7,859 nt of DNA. Source: Actinomycetales bacterium UBA1383. GTDB lineage: Bacteria > Actinomycetota > Actinomycetes > Actinomycetales > Actinomycetaceae. The stretch is taken from the NCBI GenBank assembly GCA_002305415.1, contig DBQX01000031.1:34889-42747 (forward strand), read 5' to 3'. The notes beneath the pieces were generated by a model. It was not told the DNA's origin. It made no database searches and saw only the letters and a list, made by a program, of their open reading frames with translations. The position numbers were made by a program, and so were the translations under genes. Positions 1 through 5,181 of this stretch are shown one piece after another. Each line of letters opens with the position of its first letter. Position 1 is the first letter of the stretch.

Positions 1-287
1 CGGTGGCGATCGGCATCATGATCGTGGCCGGCGCCGCGCTCGTGTGGATCGTCCTGGACACCATGCAGGTGTTCGCCCGCATCAATGACCTGCTCAGCGA
101 GATCGGCAGCACCGAACTGCTCTCGCTCATGGAGTACGTCCGGTTCGACCGCGTGGTCTCCATGGCGACGATCATCGCCGTCGTCGACGTCGTCCTCCTG
201 ACCGTCCTCGCCACACTGATGGCGTTCATCTACAACATCGTGGCCGCCCTCGTCGGCGGACTGCACCTCACGCTGACCGACGACTGA
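1..287 (+). CDS. DUF3566 membrane protein, C-terminal part (5' end outside window)
   Basis: The reading frame is open from the left edge, so the gene begins upstream and 95 codons to a TGA at 285-287 are seen. The fragment has two hydrophobic helices, one at its start (GIMIVAGAALVWIVLDTM) and one in its second half (TIIAVVDVVLLTVLATLMAF). It ends with the pattern YNIVAALVGGLHLTLTDD, the characteristic tail of the DUF3566 domain, in which an aromatic-Asn pair and a Gly-Gly precede a short acidic end. In actinobacteria this gene normally lies directly after gyrA, and the tRNA-Ile that follows here fits that order. Its biochemical role is not established; an envelope role is inferred from the membrane helices. 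The first GTG in the window (position 3) is an internal valine codon, not a start. Confidence 0.88.
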   Translation, partial: VAIGIMIVAGAALVWIVLDTMQVFARINDLLSEIGSTELLSLMEYVRFDRVVSMATIIAVVDVVLLTVLATLMAFIYNIVAALVGGLHLTLTDD

Positions 288-310
288 CGGCGGCGTGACG
301 AATCTCGCGC

Positions 311-329
311 TCCGCCGGAGCCCGGCGGA
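311..329 (+). terminator. Hairpin terminator after the DUF3566 gene
   Basis: A perfect 8-bp inverted repeat, TCCGCCGG (311-318) and CCGGCGGA (322-329), closes a 3-nt loop 24 nt after the DUF3566 stop codon. There is no U-run, which is common for actinobacterial terminators. It would separate the gyrase-DUF3566 transcript from the tRNA-Ile unit. Confidence 0.5.
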
Positions 330-341
330 CCACCCATCGCT

Positions 342-371
342 TTGTGGCAGGACGCGCGGATGCGATAGTCT
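342..371 (+). promoter_or_regulatory. Possible promoter for tRNA-Ile
   Basis: A -10-like hexamer TAGTCT (366-371, fits TAnnnT) lies 25 nt before the tRNA. A weak -35-like TTGTGG (342-347) precedes it with an 18-nt spacer. It sits just after the upstream hairpin, where an independent promoter is expected. The call rests on motif and position only. Confidence 0.4.
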
Positions 372-396
372 CATTCGGCGTCCCCACGGACGCCAC

Positions 397-470
397 GGGC
401 CTATAGCTCAGACGGTTAGAGCGCTTCCCTGATAAGGAAGAGGTCACAGGTTCAAGTCCTGTTAGGCCCA
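397..470 (+). tRNA. ileT: tRNA-Ile (anticodon GAU)
   Basis: A complete 74-nt cloverleaf. The acceptor stem is a perfect 7-bp pair, GGGCCTA (397-403) with TAGGCCC (463-469), followed by discriminator A470. The D-arm is GCTC/GAGC with a 9-nt loop. The anticodon stem CTTCC/GGAAG frames the loop CTGATAA, with anticodon GAT at 431-433. The T-arm is ACAGG-TTCAAGT-CCTGT. The 3' CCA is not fully encoded (ACCG), so it must be added by CCA-adding enzyme. The position after the DUF3566 gene matches ileT in other actinobacteria. Confidence 0.97.
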
Positions 471-496
471 CCGGGATGAACACGGGAGGGGCGTTC

Positions 497-649
497 GTGA
501 AGAGGGTCGTCTGGGCCGCGGTGGGCGCACTCGCCGGTTGGCTCGTGTGGTCCAAGGTCCAGGAGGAGCGGGAGGACCGCGCCCTGTGGGCCGAGGTCAC
601 CGACAGCCTCGACGCGGCCCCCGCCAGCAGCATCCCGGCGCAGTCCTGA
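497..649 (+). CDS. DLW-39 family small protein
   Basis: A 50-codon gene lying between the two tRNA genes. The GTG start at 497 is preceded by a strong ribosome binding site, GGGAGGGG (484-491), 5 nt upstream. An in-frame ATG at 476 would add seven residues but has no such site and runs almost straight out of the tRNA. The protein starts with a short basic end, has one hydrophobic helix (residues 4-18), then a charged stretch (KVQEEREDR) and the pattern ALWAEVTDSL. This last element is the DLW-A-x-x-T-D signature that names the DLW-39 family; Ala replaces the first Asp here. The family is known from small actinobacterial proteins encoded at this tRNA-Ile/tRNA-Ala position. No function is established. 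It is probably a single-pass or peripheral membrane protein. Confidence 0.85.
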   Translation: MKRVVWAAVGALAGWLVWSKVQEEREDRALWAEVTDSLDAAPASSIPAQS

Positions 650-650
650 G

Positions 651-724
651 GCCTGACCCGGGCCCAGGCGGGGGAGTGGGTGGTCCACAAGGCCAGTCGC
701 GAACCGGATCGGCTCCGGCCGATC
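651..724 (+). other. Spacer with two small hairpins between DLW-39 and tRNA-Ala
   Basis: Two stem-loops occupy this spacer. The first is GCCTG (651-655) with CAGGC (665-669), directly after the DLW-39 stop. The second is a perfect 7-bp stem, GATCGGC (707-713) with GCCGATC (718-724) around TCCG, ending 4 nt before the tRNA-Ala 5' end. No convincing -10 element is visible, so tRNA-Ala may be co-transcribed from upstream. The second hairpin could then be a processing or termination element. Confidence 0.4.
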
Positions 725-728
725 ACCC

Positions 729-802
729 GGGGCGGTAGTTCAACGGTAGAACGGGGCCTTTGCAAGGCTCTAATCGGGGTTCGATTCCCCGTCGCTCCAC
801 CA
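729..802 (+). tRNA. alaT: tRNA-Ala (anticodon UGC), CCA encoded
   Basis: A 71-nt cloverleaf plus encoded CCA (800-802). The acceptor stem GGGGCGG (729-735) pairs with TCGCTCC (792-798) and contains G3:U70 (731:796), the main alanine identity element. The anticodon loop TTTGCAA (759-765) gives TGC at 761-763. The T-arm is CGGGG-TTCGATT-CCCCG. The D-arm is GTTC/GAAC with a short 7-nt loop, and the variable region is only 4 nt (771-774), which makes it shorter than usual. A short T-rich run (TCTTTT, 803-808) follows the CCA and may help termination. Its place after tRNA-Ile and DLW-39 matches alaT in other actinobacteria. Confidence 0.93.
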
Positions 803-806
803 TCTT

Positions 807-835
807 TTGCCCATCCCTGTGACCGCTGCCACAGT
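807..835 (+). promoter_or_regulatory. Promoter giving a leaderless transcript of the DUF1206 gene
   Basis: A -35-like TTGCCC (807-812), a 17-nt spacer and a -10-like CACAGT (830-835) end 6 nt before the ATG at 842. That spacing would start transcription at or next to the A of the start codon. No Shine-Dalgarno sequence is present. Leaderless genes with a -10 box 6-7 nt before the start codon are common in actinobacteria. Confidence 0.5.
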
Positions 836-841
836 GGGTCC

Positions 842-1618
842 ATGACTGACAGCGCGCGCGAGACCGCGGAAGCGGTCGGTGACAGCCCCGTCCTGCAGTG
901 GGGTGCCCGGCTCGGGTATGCCGCGAGCGGCCTCCTCCACCTGGTGATGGGGTGGATCACGTTCGAGGTGGCGTGGGGTGCCACCGGCCAGGAGGCCGAC
1001 CAGACCGGCGCCCTCGAGAACCTGGCCGGGACCGCACCCGGGCGCGTCATGCTGTGGGTCGTCGCGGCGGGCTTCGTCCTCCTGGCGCTGTGGCAGGGCA
1101 CGGAGGCCTTCGCGCGGCACCAGACGTTCGACCGGCTCAAGGCCGTGGGCAAGCTGGGCCTCTACGGGTTCCTCGCCTTCACCGCGATGCAGGTGGTGCA
1201 GGGCCGGTCCTCGGGCTCGGAGGACACCAAGGGCATGACCGCCTCGCTGATGACCGAGTCGTGGGGGCGGGTCGCGGTCGCGGTCGCGGGCCTCGTCGTC
1301 GTCGGGGTGGGCGCCTACCACGTCCTCAAGGGCGCGAGACGGAAGTTCCTCGAGGACCTCCAGGAGCACCCCGGCACCGCGCTGGTGCGTGCCGGGCAGA
1401 TCGGGTACGTCGCCAAGGGCATCGCCCTTGCCCTCGTGGGCGGGCTGTTCGTGGCCGCGGCGGTGACGGCGGACCCCGAGAAGGCGGAGGGCCTCGACGG
1501 CGCCCTGCGGTCGCTCAGGGGCGTACCGGCGGGCCAGGTGATGCTCACCGTCATCGCGCTGGGCCTGGTGGCCTACGGCGTGTACTCCTTCGGCCGGGCG
1601 CGCTACGCCCGCGTCTGA
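842..1618 (+). CDS. DUF1206 family six-helix membrane protein
   Basis: 258 residues. The frame stays open upstream through the tRNA, but ATG 842 is chosen because coding begins after the tRNA and a -10 box lies 6 nt upstream. The protein has three related helix-pair modules, the DUF1206 pattern. The first helices of the modules are at about 21-41 (GARLGYAASGLLHLVMGW), 103-120 (GKLGLYGFLAFTAMQVVQ) and 185-208 (GQIGYVAKGIALALVGGL). Each is followed by a second helix, near 68-86, 143-162 and 231-248, carrying Gly and small residues. Basic residues lie between modules (R92, K100, K164, R166-K168). Family members are actinobacterial inner-membrane proteins of unknown biochemical function. The gene overlaps the end of the convergent PAP2 gene by 16 nt. 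Confidence 0.88.
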   Translation: MTDSARETAEAVGDSPVLQWGARLGYAASGLLHLVMGWITFEVAWGATGQEADQTGALENLAGTAPGRVMLWVVAAGFVLLALWQGTEAFARHQTFDRLKAVGKLGLYGFLAFTAMQVVQGRSSGSEDTKGMTASLMTESWGRVAVAVAGLVVVGVGAYHVLKGARRKFLEDLQEHPGTALVRAGQIGYVAKGIALALVGGLFVAAAVTADPEKAEGLDGALRSLRGVPAGQVMLTVIALGLVAYGVYSFGRARYARV

Positions 1619-2304
1619 GGCTCCACCTCGCGGCGGAGGTACCGCCACGCCAGGAAGGCGCACAGCGCCCCGTTGAGGAAGCCGAACAGGACGTCCGTGA
1701 AGCTGTGCATCCCGCGGTAGAGCCTGGACCAGGCCATCGCGAACGGCATCACCATGCACACGGCCGTGGCCAGCCAGCGCAGGACGGGGTTGGGGATGCG
1801 CTGGGCCATCAGCGCGAGCGTGAAGTACATCGCCGCTGCCGCGCCCACGTGGCCGCTGGGGAAGCTGGAGGTGGGCGGGGCGTCGTCGAGCTGGTCGACC
1901 TGGGGACGCTCGCGGGCGACGATGGCCGCGGACGTCATGAAGATCGCTGCCTGCAGGGCGACGGCGATCGCGGGGACGATCGCGTACCACCACTCCCGGG
2001 TGCGCCACCACACCAGGCCGATGACCAGGGTCCCCAGACCGAGGACGAACTCGGTGTTGCCCACGAGCGAGATCAGGAAGGAGACCTGGTTGAGGAACGG
2101 GGTGCGGGAGTCCACCAGGGCATCATTGATGCCCGTCTCGCCGGGCAGGCCACCGAGGGGGCCCGTGATCAGGAACCCTATCCCCACCAGGCCGAGCAGG
2201 ATGACCAGGCCGGGGAGGAGGGCGCGGCGCGCCAAGTCCCGGGCGGCCTCCGCGCGGGTGGGTGCGGTGCGGTCGAGCTCGTAGCGGTGGATGAAGGTCG
2301 TCAT
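1603..2304 (-). CDS. PAP2-type phosphatase (lipid phosphatase family), downstream gene of pair
   Basis: 233 residues with about five or six membrane helices. Two of the three PAP2 phosphatase motifs are intact: PSGH (149-152) with the catalytic acid/base His, and SR-x5-H-x3-D (S193, R194, H200, D204) with the nucleophilic His. In the first motif (K-x6-RP), RP is present at 133-134 but the Lys position is Ala (residue 126); RERP at 131-134 may compensate. The family removes phosphate from phosphatidic acid, polyprenyl pyrophosphates or related lipids outside the cytoplasmic face; the substrate cannot be told here. The ATG at 2304 has GAGGAG 6 nt upstream, inside the end of the upstream PAP2 gene. 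Only 3 nt separate the two, so translation is probably coupled. The N-terminus (1-28) is basic and soluble. Confidence 0.9.
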   Translation of the reverse strand: MTTFIHRYELDRTAPTRAEAARDLARRALLPGLVILLGLVGIGFLITGPLGGLPGETGINDALVDSRTPFLNQVSFLISLVGNTEFVLGLGTLVIGLVWWRTREWWYAIVPAIAVALQAAIFMTSAAIVARERPQVDQLDDAPPTSSFPSGHVGAAAAMYFTLALMAQRIPNPVLRWLATAVCMVMPFAMAWSRLYRGMHSFTDVLFGFLNGALCAFLAWRYLRREVEPQTRA

Positions 2305-2307
2305 GTC

Positions 2308-2991
2308 TCACTCCTCGCTGGTGTGGGGGGTCGTGGTGGGGGAGGGCGCCGGCGCCCAGCCCACGTAGCCGAGGTAGGACGCCCCCGCCATCGCGACACC
2401 GAGCACGACTCCCGCGACGACGTCGGACGGGTAGTGCGCGCCCAGGAAGACCCGGTTGAGGGCGGTCAGGACGACGGCGGCGGCCACCGCCGTCGTGAGG
2501 AGGGCGCGCCCCCGGGTGCGCAGCAGCGGCCAGAGCAGCAGCAGGAGGATGAGTCCGGCGGCGGCGGTGTTGGTGGCGTGGCCCGACGGGAAGCTGTAGC
2601 CGGGCGGGTCCCCGAGCGCGTCCTCGACCACCGGGCGGGCGCGCTGCACGATGAACTTCACGACGAGTCCGAGCCCCCACGAGACCATGAGCGTCCCGAA
2701 CGCCCAGGCGGCCCGGGTGGGGAGGCCGCGGCGTCGCCACACCCACAGCGCCACCAGTGAGACGCCGAGGTTCACCCAGCGCGCGTTGAACGCCTCCTGC
2801 CACAGCAGCAGCGCCTGGTACAGGGCCGGCCGGTCGCGCGTGAAGTCGGTGGCGGCGCGCACGGCGGCCTCGTCGAAGGCCACGACGCCGCCGGACTCGG
2901 AGCGGATCAGGTAGGCGAGCACCGCGACAGGGATGGTCAGGGCGACGGCGAAGATCACCGCCCGGAGCAATCGGCGTGTCCGTGACATCAT
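2308..2991 (-). CDS. PAP2-type phosphatase, first gene of pair
   Basis: 227 residues with a basic N-terminus, a first hydrophobic helix at 10-29 and several later helices. All three phosphatase motifs are readable: K112-x6-R119-P120; PSGH at 135-138; and R180-x5-H186-x3-D190 (NRVFLGAHYPSD), with Asn in the usual Ser place. These are the phosphate-binding and catalytic residues of the PAP2 superfamily, which includes undecaprenyl-diphosphate phosphatases of the BcrC/PgpB type. The exact substrate is not visible. The C-terminal tail (212-227) is Pro/Thr-rich and polar. Two adjacent ATGs (2991 and 2988) are possible. The outer one is chosen because TAGCCT ends 6 nt before it, which suggests leaderless initiation; the Shine-Dalgarno match is poor. 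It forms an operon with the PAP2 gene at 1603-2304. Confidence 0.9.
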   Translation of the reverse strand: MMSRTRRLLRAVIFAVALTIPVAVLAYLIRSESGGVVAFDEAAVRAATDFTRDRPALYQALLLWQEAFNARWVNLGVSLVALWVWRRRGLPTRAAWAFGTLMVSWGLGLVVKFIVQRARPVVEDALGDPPGYSFPSGHATNTAAAGLILLLLLWPLLRTRGRALLTTAVAAAVVLTALNRVFLGAHYPSDVVAGVVLGVAMAGASYLGYVGWAPAPSPTTTPHTSEE

Positions 2992-2997
2992 CCGCTC

Positions 2998-3030
2998 AGG
3001 CTATTGCCGGCCGCGGGGCGAGCGCTCGCC
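2998..3030 (-). promoter_or_regulatory. Promoter and palindrome upstream of the PAP2 pair
   Basis: On the minus strand a -10-like TAGCCT (3003 to 2998) ends 6 nt before the first PAP2 ATG. A perfect 14-bp palindrome, GGCGAGCGCTCGCC (3017-3030), covers where a -35 element would be. The hexamer at 3021-3026 is AGCGCT, not -35-like. The palindrome may be an operator or an activator site. Confidence 0.42.
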
Positions 3031-3070
3031 GGGAGGCCCAGCCGGGGGTGTCCACGACGGACCAAAGACC

Positions 3071-3099
3071 TTCACCCTTCTCGCCATCCGACATATGGT
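3071..3099 (+). promoter_or_regulatory. Promoter for the DUF6457-like gene
   Basis: TTCACC (3071-3076, four of six to TTGACA) and TATGGT (3094-3099, fits TAnnnT) are 17 nt apart. Transcription would start near 3106, giving a leader of about 32 nt that carries the ribosome binding site GGAGG at 3127-3131. Confidence 0.52.
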
Positions 3100-3137
3100 G
3101 GTGCCATCCGTCCCCAACCTCGATGCGGAGGAAGATC

Positions 3138-3419
3138 ATGACTGATGTGGTTCTCGATCCAGAAGCCGTCCCCGCGCCGCAGACCTGGCTCGAAGAGGTC
3201 TGCGACGCGCTCCACATGAAGCGGAAGGTCCTCGCGGCCGTCACCCCGTCGATCGTCGACCTGGTGCACCACGTGGCCGAGAGTCCCGGCGATCAGGACG
3301 ACGCCCCGTTGACGGCGTTCCTGATCGGCTTCGCCGCCGCCAAGGACGGCGACTTCTCCGCGGAGGCTGTACAGAGCCGCGTCAACATCGTGGCTCGCGT
3401 GCTGGAGAACCACAAGTAG
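3138..3419 (+). CDS. Small DUF6457-like protein
   Basis: 93 residues. The ATG at 3138 has a clear ribosome binding site (GGAGGAAG, 3127-3134) and an upstream promoter; the frame is open further upstream but lacks these. The core reads TWLEEVCDAL (16-25), IVDLVHHVAES (39-49), APLTAFLIGFAAA (56-68) and a final helix (74-92). This order of a Trp-bearing helix, a helix ending HHVAE, the A-P-L-T-x-F-L-x-G segment and an Ala-rich helix resembles DUF6457. That is a small all-helical actinobacterial family often found beside or fused to molybdenum-cofactor nucleotidyltransferases. Here it stands alone, so no molybdenum link is visible. It is soluble and acidic, with no signal peptide. The family call is from memory of the pattern and is moderate; the gene call is firm. 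Confidence 0.8.
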   Translation: MTDVVLDPEAVPAPQTWLEEVCDALHMKRKVLAAVTPSIVDLVHHVAESPGDQDDAPLTAFLIGFAAAKDGDFSAEAVQSRVNIVARVLENHK

Positions 3420-3431
3420 GGGAGAACGCGT

Positions 3432-3462
3432 GGTGACCGCTGGTGATCCACCGGCGGTCACC
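3432..3462 (+). terminator. Strong 14-bp hairpin between the DUF6457-like and S4 genes
   Basis: GGTGACCGCTGGTG (3432-3445) pairs with CACCGGCGGTCACC (3449-3462) around the 3-nt loop ATC. The stem is 14 bp with one G-U pair. It is followed by TCTGTCTGT, a weak U-rich tract. It starts 12 nt after the DUF6457-like stop and ends 11 nt before the ribosome binding site of the S4 gene, so it may also act as an attenuator for that gene. Confidence 0.65.
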
Positions 3463-3482
3463 TCTGTCTGTGCGGGAGGACC

Positions 3483-3848
3483 ATGAGCGGCTCGTCCGGC
3501 GTCCGCGTCGACGCCTGGCTGTGGGCCGTGCGCGTGTTCAAGTCCCGCTCGCTCGCCGCCGCCGCGTGCAAGGCCGGCCACGTGCGCCTCAACGGAGAGC
3601 GCGCCAAACCGTCCAGCCTGGTGCGGATCGGCGACGAGGTGGTGGTGCGCGCTGATCGCGAGCGCATCCTGGAGGTACGCGAACTGCTGGTGAAACGCGT
3701 GAGTGCGCCCCTCGCCACCGCGGCCGTCATCGACCGCAGCCCACCGCCGCCGCCCCCCGGGGTGTTCGAGGTGCCGCGACGGGAGCGGGGAGCGGGCCGC
3801 CCGACCAAGCGCGAGCGCCGCGAGATCACGCGTCTCCGGGGATGGTGA
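3483..3848 (+). CDS. S4-domain RNA-binding protein (Hsp15/RqcP-like)
   Basis: 121 residues. The ATG at 3483 follows GGGAGGA (3474-3480) by 2 nt. Residues 8-55 form an S4 RNA-binding domain: VRVDAWLWAVRVFKSRSLAAAACKAG, then HVRLNGERAKPSSLVRIGDEVVV. The V-x-G-D-x-V-x-V end is typical of the fold. A Pro-run (87-92) leads to a very basic tail with GRPTKRERREITRLRG (105-120), a hallmark of the Hsp15 (HslR) group. E. coli Hsp15 binds 50S subunits carrying stalled peptidyl-tRNA, and Bacillus RqcP supports C-terminal alanine tailing during ribosome quality control. A similar rescue role is inferred here, not shown. The length agrees with the family. No separate promoter is visible; it probably depends on read-through past the hairpin at 3432-3462. 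Confidence 0.88.
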   Translation: MSGSSGVRVDAWLWAVRVFKSRSLAAAACKAGHVRLNGERAKPSSLVRIGDEVVVRADRERILEVRELLVKRVSAPLATAAVIDRSPPPPPPGVFEVPRRERGAGRPTKRERREITRLRGW

Positions 3849-3885
3849 GACGCCCCCGACCGGGCGTGCCGGGCGGGGACGTCTC
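3847..3885. terminator. Bidirectional hairpin between convergent genes
   Basis: GAGACG (3847-3852) pairs with CGTCTC (3880-3885), and the adjoining CCCC (3853-3856) with GGGG (3875-3878), leaving one bulged A. The hairpin overlaps the S4 stop codon and lies just beyond the stop of the minus-strand gene at 3895, so it could end transcription from both sides. There is no T-run. Confidence 0.5.
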
Positions 3886-3894
3886 GACGAGGGG

Positions 3895-5112
3895 TCAGTC
3901 GACCTTGTCCTTGAACTCCTCGGCCTTCTCCTCGGCCTTCTCCTCGGCCTCCTCGGCCGCCGCGAGCGCCGACTCCTCGGCCTTCTCCGCCGCCGCCTCG
4001 GCTGCGCCGGCCGCACCGCCGGCGGCCACCGCGACGTCGCCCAGCTTGCGGTCCGGCTCCGCCGGGGTCTTCGCCGACCGGCGAGTGGCGACCTTCTCGA
4101 TCTTCTCGGAGGTGTCCTCGATGGTGTGCTTCACCTTCTCGGCCGCCTCCTTGGCGGCTTTCTCCGCCTTTTCTGCGGCGTCCCTGGCGGCTTTCTCCGC
4201 CTTTTCTGCGGCGTCCTTGGCGGCCTTCTCGGCCTTCGCCGCCGCTTCCTTCGCGGCGTCGGTGGCCTTGTGCGCGGCCTCGCCCGCCTTCCCGGCGGCG
4301 CCCTTCGCCGCTCCGGCCGCCCGGTCCGTGAACGACACCGGCGCCGCAGCCGCGCCGCCCTCGCCGCCCTCGACGTCCTGCCAGTACTCCTCGGCCCACG
4401 GGTCCTCCACGGGTTGGGTGCGCCGCCACAGCAGGTAACCCGCACCAGCGGCCACCGTGCCGACGAGGATCCACCCGGCCACCTTCATGCCGGTGTGGCT
4501 CGACGGCTTCGTGGTGAGCGCCTTCTCGGCCGCCGCACCCGCGAGGCTCGCCTTCTCGACGACGGTCCCCTCGGCGCCCGCCGCGGCCGCGGCGTCGTGC
4601 ATCGCCTTCTGGATGCGTGGCAGGAAGTCCTCCACGACCTTCTCGTACGCCTCGTCGACGACGGGGCGCGCCTTCTCCGCGACGGCCTCCACCTTCGGGG
4701 CGGCGACCTTGACGGACTCCTTCCACACCTTGTCGGCTGTCCTGGCGGCCGTCTCCCTGGCGACGCCGACCTTCGGCTCAACCCAGTGCACGGCCTCCCC
4801 GACCTTCGGCTCGGCCCACTGCCTGGCTTCCTCGATGACGGGTTCCACGCGGTGCTTGGCTTCCTCGATGACGGGTTCCACGCGGTGCTTGGCCTCCTCG
4901 ATCACGGGTTCCACGCGGTGCAGGGCGTCCTTCAGCAGCGGCTCGACCCACTGCTTCGCCTCCTCGACCTTCGGTGCGGCCCAGGCCCCCGCCTCGTGTG
5001 CGACGAAGGCCGCCTTGTCGCCGAGAGCGTGGGCCTGCTCGGTGATGACCTGTGAGACCTCGGCAGCCTGCCGGCGCAACTTCTCAACGTCCACGTCTCT
5101 GCGCTTGACCAT
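3895..5112 (-). CDS. Single-pass membrane protein built of 11-residue helical repeats
   Basis: 405 residues. The ATG at 5112 has AAGGAG 5 nt upstream; a further in-frame ATG 21 codons earlier lacks such a site. Residues 45-121 are seven tandem 11-residue units with consensus VEPVIEEAKHR (starts 45, 56, 67, 78, 89, 100, 111). Degenerate units continue to about 165 (APKVEAVAEKARP). One hydrophobic helix spans about 211-229 (VAGWILVGTVAAGAGYLLW), followed by RRTQ and an acidic DPWAEEYWQD. Residues 291-345 hold five more 11-mers (AEKAEKAARDA type), and the end is Glu/Lys-rich. Such hendecads form long amphipathic helices, as in LEA and apolipoprotein-like proteins. The helix-TM-DPW layout recalls actinobacterial DUF5324 proteins, but that link is tentative. 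A membrane- or DNA-contacting scaffold or stress role is speculation. The Ala/Lys/Glu bias makes homology searches prone to false hits. Confidence 0.87.
   Translation of the reverse strand: MVKRRDVDVEKLRRQAAEVSQVITEQAHALGDKAAFVAHEAGAWAAPKVEEAKQWVEPLLKDALHRVEPVIEEAKHRVEPVIEEAKHRVEPVIEEARQWAEPKVGEAVHWVEPKVGVARETAARTADKVWKESVKVAAPKVEAVAEKARPVVDEAYEKVVEDFLPRIQKAMHDAAAAAGAEGTVVEKASLAGAAAEKALTTKPSSHTGMKVAGWILVGTVAAGAGYLLWRRTQPVEDPWAEEYWQDVEGGEGGAAAAPVSFTDRAAGAAKGAAGKAGEAAHKATDAAKEAAAKAEKAAKDAAEKAEKAARDAAEKAEKAAKEAAEKVKHTIEDTSEKIEKVATRRSAKTPAEPDRKLGDVAVAAGGAAGAAEAAAEKAEESALAAAEEAEEKAEEKAEEFKDKVD
4153..4251 (-). repeat. 33-bp coding tandem repeat, C-terminal array
   Basis: Three 33-bp units (4153-4185, 4186-4218, 4219-4251), each encoding one 11-residue AEKAEKAAKDA-type repeat. 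The first two differ at one base; the third is more diverged. Near-identity at synonymous positions indicates recent duplication. Confidence 0.85.
4825..4923 (-). repeat. 33-bp coding tandem repeat, N-terminal array
   Basis: Three 33-bp units (4825-4857, 4858-4890, 4891-4923) encode the VEPVIEEAKHR repeats. The first two are identical over all 33 bases and the third differs at a few. This marks recent unit duplication or homogenisation. Confidence 0.88.
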
Positions 5113-5181
5113 CTCATCTCCTTGTTCCTGGTGCACGTGTCGTACGTGACCGCCCCCACCATTTTGCCCCTTCATGACCGT

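Noticed and set aside
476..496. ATG 476 as start of the DLW-39 protein
   Set aside because: In frame, but it has no ribosome binding site and starts 6 nt after the tRNA end. The GTG at 497 has a strong site and gives a more family-like length.
268..1152. Long open frame on the minus strand across both tRNA genes
   Set aside because: It contains the well-known spurious peptides produced by reading tRNA genes backwards (GLEPVTSSLSGKRSNRLSYRP-like and GATGNRTPIRALQ-like) and opposes real genes.
770..2011. 413-codon open frame on the minus strand
   Set aside because: It overlaps DUF1206 and a PAP2 gene that have clear family motifs; its composition is low-quality and it has no start signals.
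898..2760. 620-codon open frame on the plus strand
   Set aside because: It runs out of frame through the DUF1206 gene and antisense through both PAP2 genes. Its Arg/Gly/Pro/His-rich product is typical of a high-GC shadow frame.
4825..4923. Regular 33-bp repeats as a CRISPR array
   Set aside because: The units are directly adjacent with no spacers and keep a coding register of 11 residues.
3458..5055. Long open frames on both strands opposite or beside the hendecad gene
   Set aside because: These are repeat-derived shadow frames. The frame at 3895-5112 alone has a good ribosome binding site, a membrane helix and an 11-residue register.
5113..5175. Upstream ATG extending the hendecad protein by 21 residues
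   Set aside because: The extension (Gly/His-rich) lacks a ribosome binding site, while AAGGAG stands 5 nt before the ATG at 5112.
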